DNA of 64,000 nt from an uncultured Eubacterium sp. (GTDB lineage: Bacteria; Bacillota; Clostridia; Lachnospirales; Lachnospiraceae): contig CAJUHV010000008.1 in assembly GCA_910586445.1 (NCBI GenBank), positions 12,093-76,092 on the forward strand, read 5' to 3'. The notes under the pieces are model-generated. The model had not been told where the DNA came from. It searched no databases and saw only the letters and a list, made by a program, of their open reading frames with translations. Made by a program: the position numbers and the translations under genes. Positions 61,248 to 64,000 of this stretch are shown piece after piece (the stretch's first letter is position 1; each line of letters starts with the position of its first letter).

Positions 61248-63131
61248 CTATAATCCATTATTCTGTTTCTGGTCATCCTGACTATTTGATGTCCCATCCG
61301 GATTCTGCTTCTGCCCCGTCATATTATGCCGCATGATATCGCCCATTGTACCCATATCTGAGATCGTAATGCCAGAGCCGTCAATGCATGCAGAATCATC
61401 TGTTTTCTGTCCCTCTGAAGTAGATGGGATTGTGCCGTCCAGCTGTCCATTTATGCTTTCCGCCCTGAGCAGACAAAATTCCTTTAGTGTGGCTGCTCCT
61501 TTTTCAAATTCTTCAAATGTGCAGAACTTTGTCGGATCTTTCTCTACATACGGTGAAATCATCTCCGTTACAGAATCCATCATAGAGGCAAAATAACCGC
61601 TGTCAAAGTAGTCGGATATAAACTGTCCAAACAGCTGATGATACGCACTCGTATACTGCTCATCTTCCAAAATCCATGCCAGCATGGGCCTGGATTCTAC
61701 GCTGCCTCCAGAGACCGGCGTATCAATCGGATAATTGATAAGGCTGTCTGCATCAGACTGTGACATAAACCCGCCGAAAGCAAGATTATAGTCCCATGGA
61801 ATCATGGACATCTGCCCGTTTTCTTCATATAAATAGTAGTTGTGGATCATAGATCCTGTATAGCTGTCAAAATTGCATACAAAATTGTGTACTACAAAAT
61901 ACCGCATGACTGCCTCTGTATCGACACAATTTTCTATATCCTCTTTTTCATTCATATTTTTTATGGAACGGATCAGGCGTGCCTGATCTGCGTTGGTTGG
62001 ATCTGTTTTTGCATTATCAAATATATTTTTGTAGCTGTCTGCATCATCGTCCGAATAAATCAGCGATACGTCATCACTGCCTTTTCCTCCAAAACGTCCT
62101 TCAAAGCCTGGAAAACCACCCTGTCTCTTCTGCCCAAATGCACGGTCTGCTTCACTGTCTGTCTCCGTTTCATCATCTGTCCCTGCTTCATCAGATAAAC
62201 CTTCTTCCTGCACAGATGGAGGCTGCATATCTGACGGCGGCTCCTCTCCTGTCGAAGAACGGTCTTCTGTCGGCAGTTCTATTCCCGGCGGAAACGGATT
62301 ATCTGTCGGCGGCTCCTCTCCTGTCGAGGAACGGTCTTCTGTCGGCGGCTCCTCTCCTGTCGAAGACTGATCCTCTGCCGGCGGCTCCATTCCTGGCGGA
62401 AACCGGCCTTCTGCCTGAGGTGTTTCTGATGAGAATTCGGAGTCTGACGGCCGTTCACCTTTGTCAAACTGATCCATGTCGAATCTTCCTCCGTTTCCAC
62501 GGCCTCCTCCCATATCCATGCTGTCCGGCTTATACAATTCTCCGTAATCAGATCCATAATTGCGCTCTAAAAAGCTCTCTTCCACGCCTTCCACTGCAAG
62601 GTACAGCCCCCAGTCTTCCCCATTAACCGTAATATACGCGTAGCTGCAGAGCGGAGCGCTCACGCCGAAAGCTCCCATCATCTGATACGACAGATAGTCT
62701 TTCATATACGTGTTATCCTGTATAATGTTGTTCAGGCTGATTTTGTCCAGTCCATAATATGTCTTTGTGCTGTCATAATGATCAAACTCAATCTTAAAGC
62801 TATAGCGGTCATTCCCGTAGCTGGACACAGCGCTTAAAGAGGTATTGCCCTTTGCCCGAATCCCTACGTTTTTATAGGACTCCTGATCAATCACTACCGC
62901 ACATAGTTCATATTCTTCATTTTCGCATGTATCCAGAAATCCTTCCCAGTCGTCCATCACAATATCGATCGTATGGACTCTGTCTGTGGCAAACAGGCGC
63001 TGCTCATATCCCATAGACACAGCCATTACTGAAATGCCGAATTTTTCTGCATTAGCGTAAAATGCTGTCATAATTACCACCAGTACCATTATTATACAGC
63101 AGATCTTATCTATATGCCTGCTTGTTGACAT
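61248..63131 (-). CDS. CotH-family protein (extracytoplasmic kinase-like)
   Basis: 627 residues. A single N-terminal membrane helix (about 8-28) puts the rest outside. The CotH fold has YGLDKISLNNIIQDNTYMKDYLSYQMMGAFGV (about 122-153), ITVNGEDWGLYLAVEGVEESFL and, after an insert, MSMIPWDYNLAFGG (about 440). Between them (about 210-365) is a Pro/Glu/Ser/Thr repeat tract with the unit SSTGEEPPTED several times. CotH proteins are atypical secreted kinases or coat organisers. It is followed upstream by DUF4956, a frequent partner. The C-terminus is Gln/Asn-rich. A substrate is not visible in sequence. Confidence 0.88.
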   Translation of the reverse strand: MSTSRHIDKICCIIMVLVVIMTAFYANAEKFGISVMAVSMGYEQRLFATDRVHTIDIVMDDWEGFLDTCENEEYELCAVVIDQESYKNVGIRAKGNTSLSAVSSYGNDRYSFKIEFDHYDSTKTYYGLDKISLNNIIQDNTYMKDYLSYQMMGAFGVSAPLCSYAYITVNGEDWGLYLAVEGVEESFLERNYGSDYGELYKPDSMDMGGGRGNGGRFDMDQFDKGERPSDSEFSSETPQAEGRFPPGMEPPAEDQSSTGEEPPTEDRSSTGEEPPTDNPFPPGIELPTEDRSSTGEEPPSDMQPPSVQEEGLSDEAGTDDETETDSEADRAFGQKRQGGFPGFEGRFGGKGSDDVSLIYSDDDADSYKNIFDNAKTDPTNADQARLIRSIKNMNEKEDIENCVDTEAVMRYFVVHNFVCNFDSYTGSMIHNYYLYEENGQMSMIPWDYNLAFGGFMSQSDADSLINYPIDTPVSGGSVESRPMLAWILEDEQYTSAYHQLFGQFISDYFDSGYFASMMDSVTEMISPYVEKDPTKFCTFEEFEKGAATLKEFCLLRAESINGQLDGTIPSTSEGQKTDDSACIDGSGITISDMGTMGDIMRHNMTGQKQNPDGTSNSQDDQKQNNGL

Positions 63132-63194
63132 ATGCTGCCTCCTTCCCTGATAATATTATTAAAAAATATTTTTAAAGTATTATTAGAATGCTAT

Positions 63195-63866
63195 TTATCC
63201 CATATAATCTCCATTATAGCTGACCAGCACTGCGCTGTTTATTCCATTCATCCCTGCCAGCGCATTGATAAAATCCGTGTTTTCATCTTTCAGCCGGACA
63301 TCCATATTCAGCTCCACATTTCCCTGACGGGCGGACTTGCTCTTTACCGTGCACCGCTTTGTATGCTGATTTAAAAACTCCAGTGCCGTGCGCTCGCTTT
63401 CGTGATCCATACAATTTAATACGATAATATATGGATTGCGGTGCGTTTTTTTATTTACAAATATTAATAAAACAAGTCCGATTACAAAACTTCCTACCAC
63501 TGCCAGTATAATCATTCCTGCCGCCAACGCTATGCCGGCAGTAATTGCCCAGAACAAAAAAGCAATATCTAAAGGCTCTTTAATTGCTGCCCTAAAACGT
63601 ACGATTGACAGCGCACCTACCATGCCGAGCGACAGAACGACATTGGATGTTACTGCCAGGATTACAACTGTTGTGATCATCGTCATCGCAACCAGCGTGA
63701 CGCCAAAGCTCGATGAATACATCACCCCGCTGAAAGTCTTTTCGTATACAAAAAATATAAGCATCCCTATTCCGAAAGCGAAAATCAGTGCCAGTGCCAT
63801 ATCTAAAATACTGACACTTGTTACATTCTCCAAAAAACTTGATTTAAATATATCATTAAATGTCAT
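63195..63866 (-). CDS. DUF4956 membrane protein
   Basis: 223 residues with about four membrane segments and a small C-terminal domain. The core VVLSLGMVGALSIVRFRAAIKEPLDIAFLFWAITAGIA (about 78-115) is the DUF4956 signature. These proteins typically stand between a VTC-domain (polyphosphate polymerase-like) gene and cotH. Here cotH follows by 63 bases, and the frame upstream, overlapping its start, may be the VTC gene. Function of the family is unknown. AAAAAGGAG is in the right place before the ATG. Confidence 0.9.
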   Translation of the reverse strand: MTFNDIFKSSFLENVTSVSILDMALALIFAFGIGMLIFFVYEKTFSGVMYSSSFGVTLVAMTMITTVVILAVTSNVVLSLGMVGALSIVRFRAAIKEPLDIAFLFWAITAGIALAAGMIILAVVGSFVIGLVLLIFVNKKTHRNPYIIVLNCMDHESERTALEFLNQHTKRCTVKSKSARQGNVELNMDVRLKDENTDFINALAGMNGINSAVLVSYNGDYMG

Positions 63867-64000
63867 GATTCGTCTCCTTTTTCAAGTAAATTTTTATGAT
63901 CAGCCATGCATCCGGCAGATCTGGTATTTTAATTACAGTCAGCCATACATCCGGCAGATCTGGTATTTTAATTTCAGTCAGCCGTACATCCGGCAGATCT
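63856..64000 (-). CDS. C-terminal end of an upstream gene (possibly VTC-domain protein), partial
   Basis: An open frame enters from the right edge and ends at TAA 63858-63856, overlapping the DUF4956 start by 11 bases. The last residues read PDAWLIIKIYLKKETNHDI. The preceding part is the 13-residue unit (for example IPDLPDVWLTVIK) in about two and a half copies. The repeat unit is a multiple of three and stays in frame, which supports coding. The VTC identity is guessed only from the usual VTC-DUF4956-CotH order. Confidence 0.4.
   Translation of the reverse strand, partial: DLPDVRLTEIKIPDLPDVWLTVIKIPDLPDAWLIIKIYLKKETNHDI
63901..64000 (-). repeat. 39-bp tandem repeat at the window edge
   Basis: CAGCC(A/G)T starts units at 63901, 63940 and 63979, with few differences. 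The array continues beyond the window. Confidence 0.85.

Overview
The window looks like a chromosomal segment of a motile, spore-forming, Gram-positive anaerobe of the Clostridia, most likely a Lachnospiraceae relative. This rests on a late flagellar gene set with FliW and CsrA, spoVT, a SpoVB/MurJ-type flippase, strong AGGAGG ribosome sites, moderate-to-low GC, an ABC-plus-phosphorylase glucan locus without SusC/D, a class B sortase, and CotH next to DUF4956. I cannot fix genus or species from the sequence alone.

Layout. (1) 1-6.9 kb: three CgeB/DUF3880-type glycosyltransferases and one GT2 enzyme, then a coiled-coil protein built from 14-residue repeats. (2) 7-21 kb: two flagellin genes with identical products, then, all on the minus strand and read right to left, flgM-flgN-flgK-flgK2-flgL-fliW-csrA-flaG-fliD-fliS and a fliT-like gene. 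Sigma-28 type promoters precede both flagellins, flaG and flgM. Both flagellin leaders carry a GGA-loop hairpin plus the Shine-Dalgarno, the layout expected of a CsrA target, so the effector, its antagonist and its target lie together. (3) 21-22.7 kb: a membrane acyltransferase and a decayed transposase-like remnant invaded by a small palindromic element. (4) 22.7-37.6 kb: a beta-1,3/beta-1,4-glucan locus: secreted GH16 laminarinase, two GH94 phosphorylases (cellobiose type and laminaribiose-like), an ABC importer, a domain-permuted GH3 beta-glucosidase and an AraC-type regulator. (5) 37.8-51 kb: housekeeping and envelope genes: truncated LysE-family exporter, tRNA-Pro(CGG), PBP1A, a trigger-factor-like lipoprotein, spoVT with a sigma-G-like promoter, a DUF58/DUF4129 pair, a lipid flippase, a D-2-hydroxyacid dehydrogenase, and an NfeD-patatin-phospholipase C operon. 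(6) 51-64 kb: a long AT-rich gene-free stretch, a BlaI/BlaR1-type regulator pair with two visible operators, a class B sortase with a large cytoplasmic domain, two secreted InlB-repeat proteins, a CotH-like protein, DUF4956, and the end of a further gene entering from the right edge.

A family of small non-coding elements with ends like GAGCGTGTTTGAAAAAT recurs: two copies of about 190 bp (45.7 and 54.0 kb), a shortened one (22.6 kb), and two related fragments (8.2 and 39.0 kb). They look like MITEs whose parent element is not in the window. No CRISPR array, rRNA, phage module or complete insertion sequence was seen. All functional names are by recognition of motifs and context; no database search was run.
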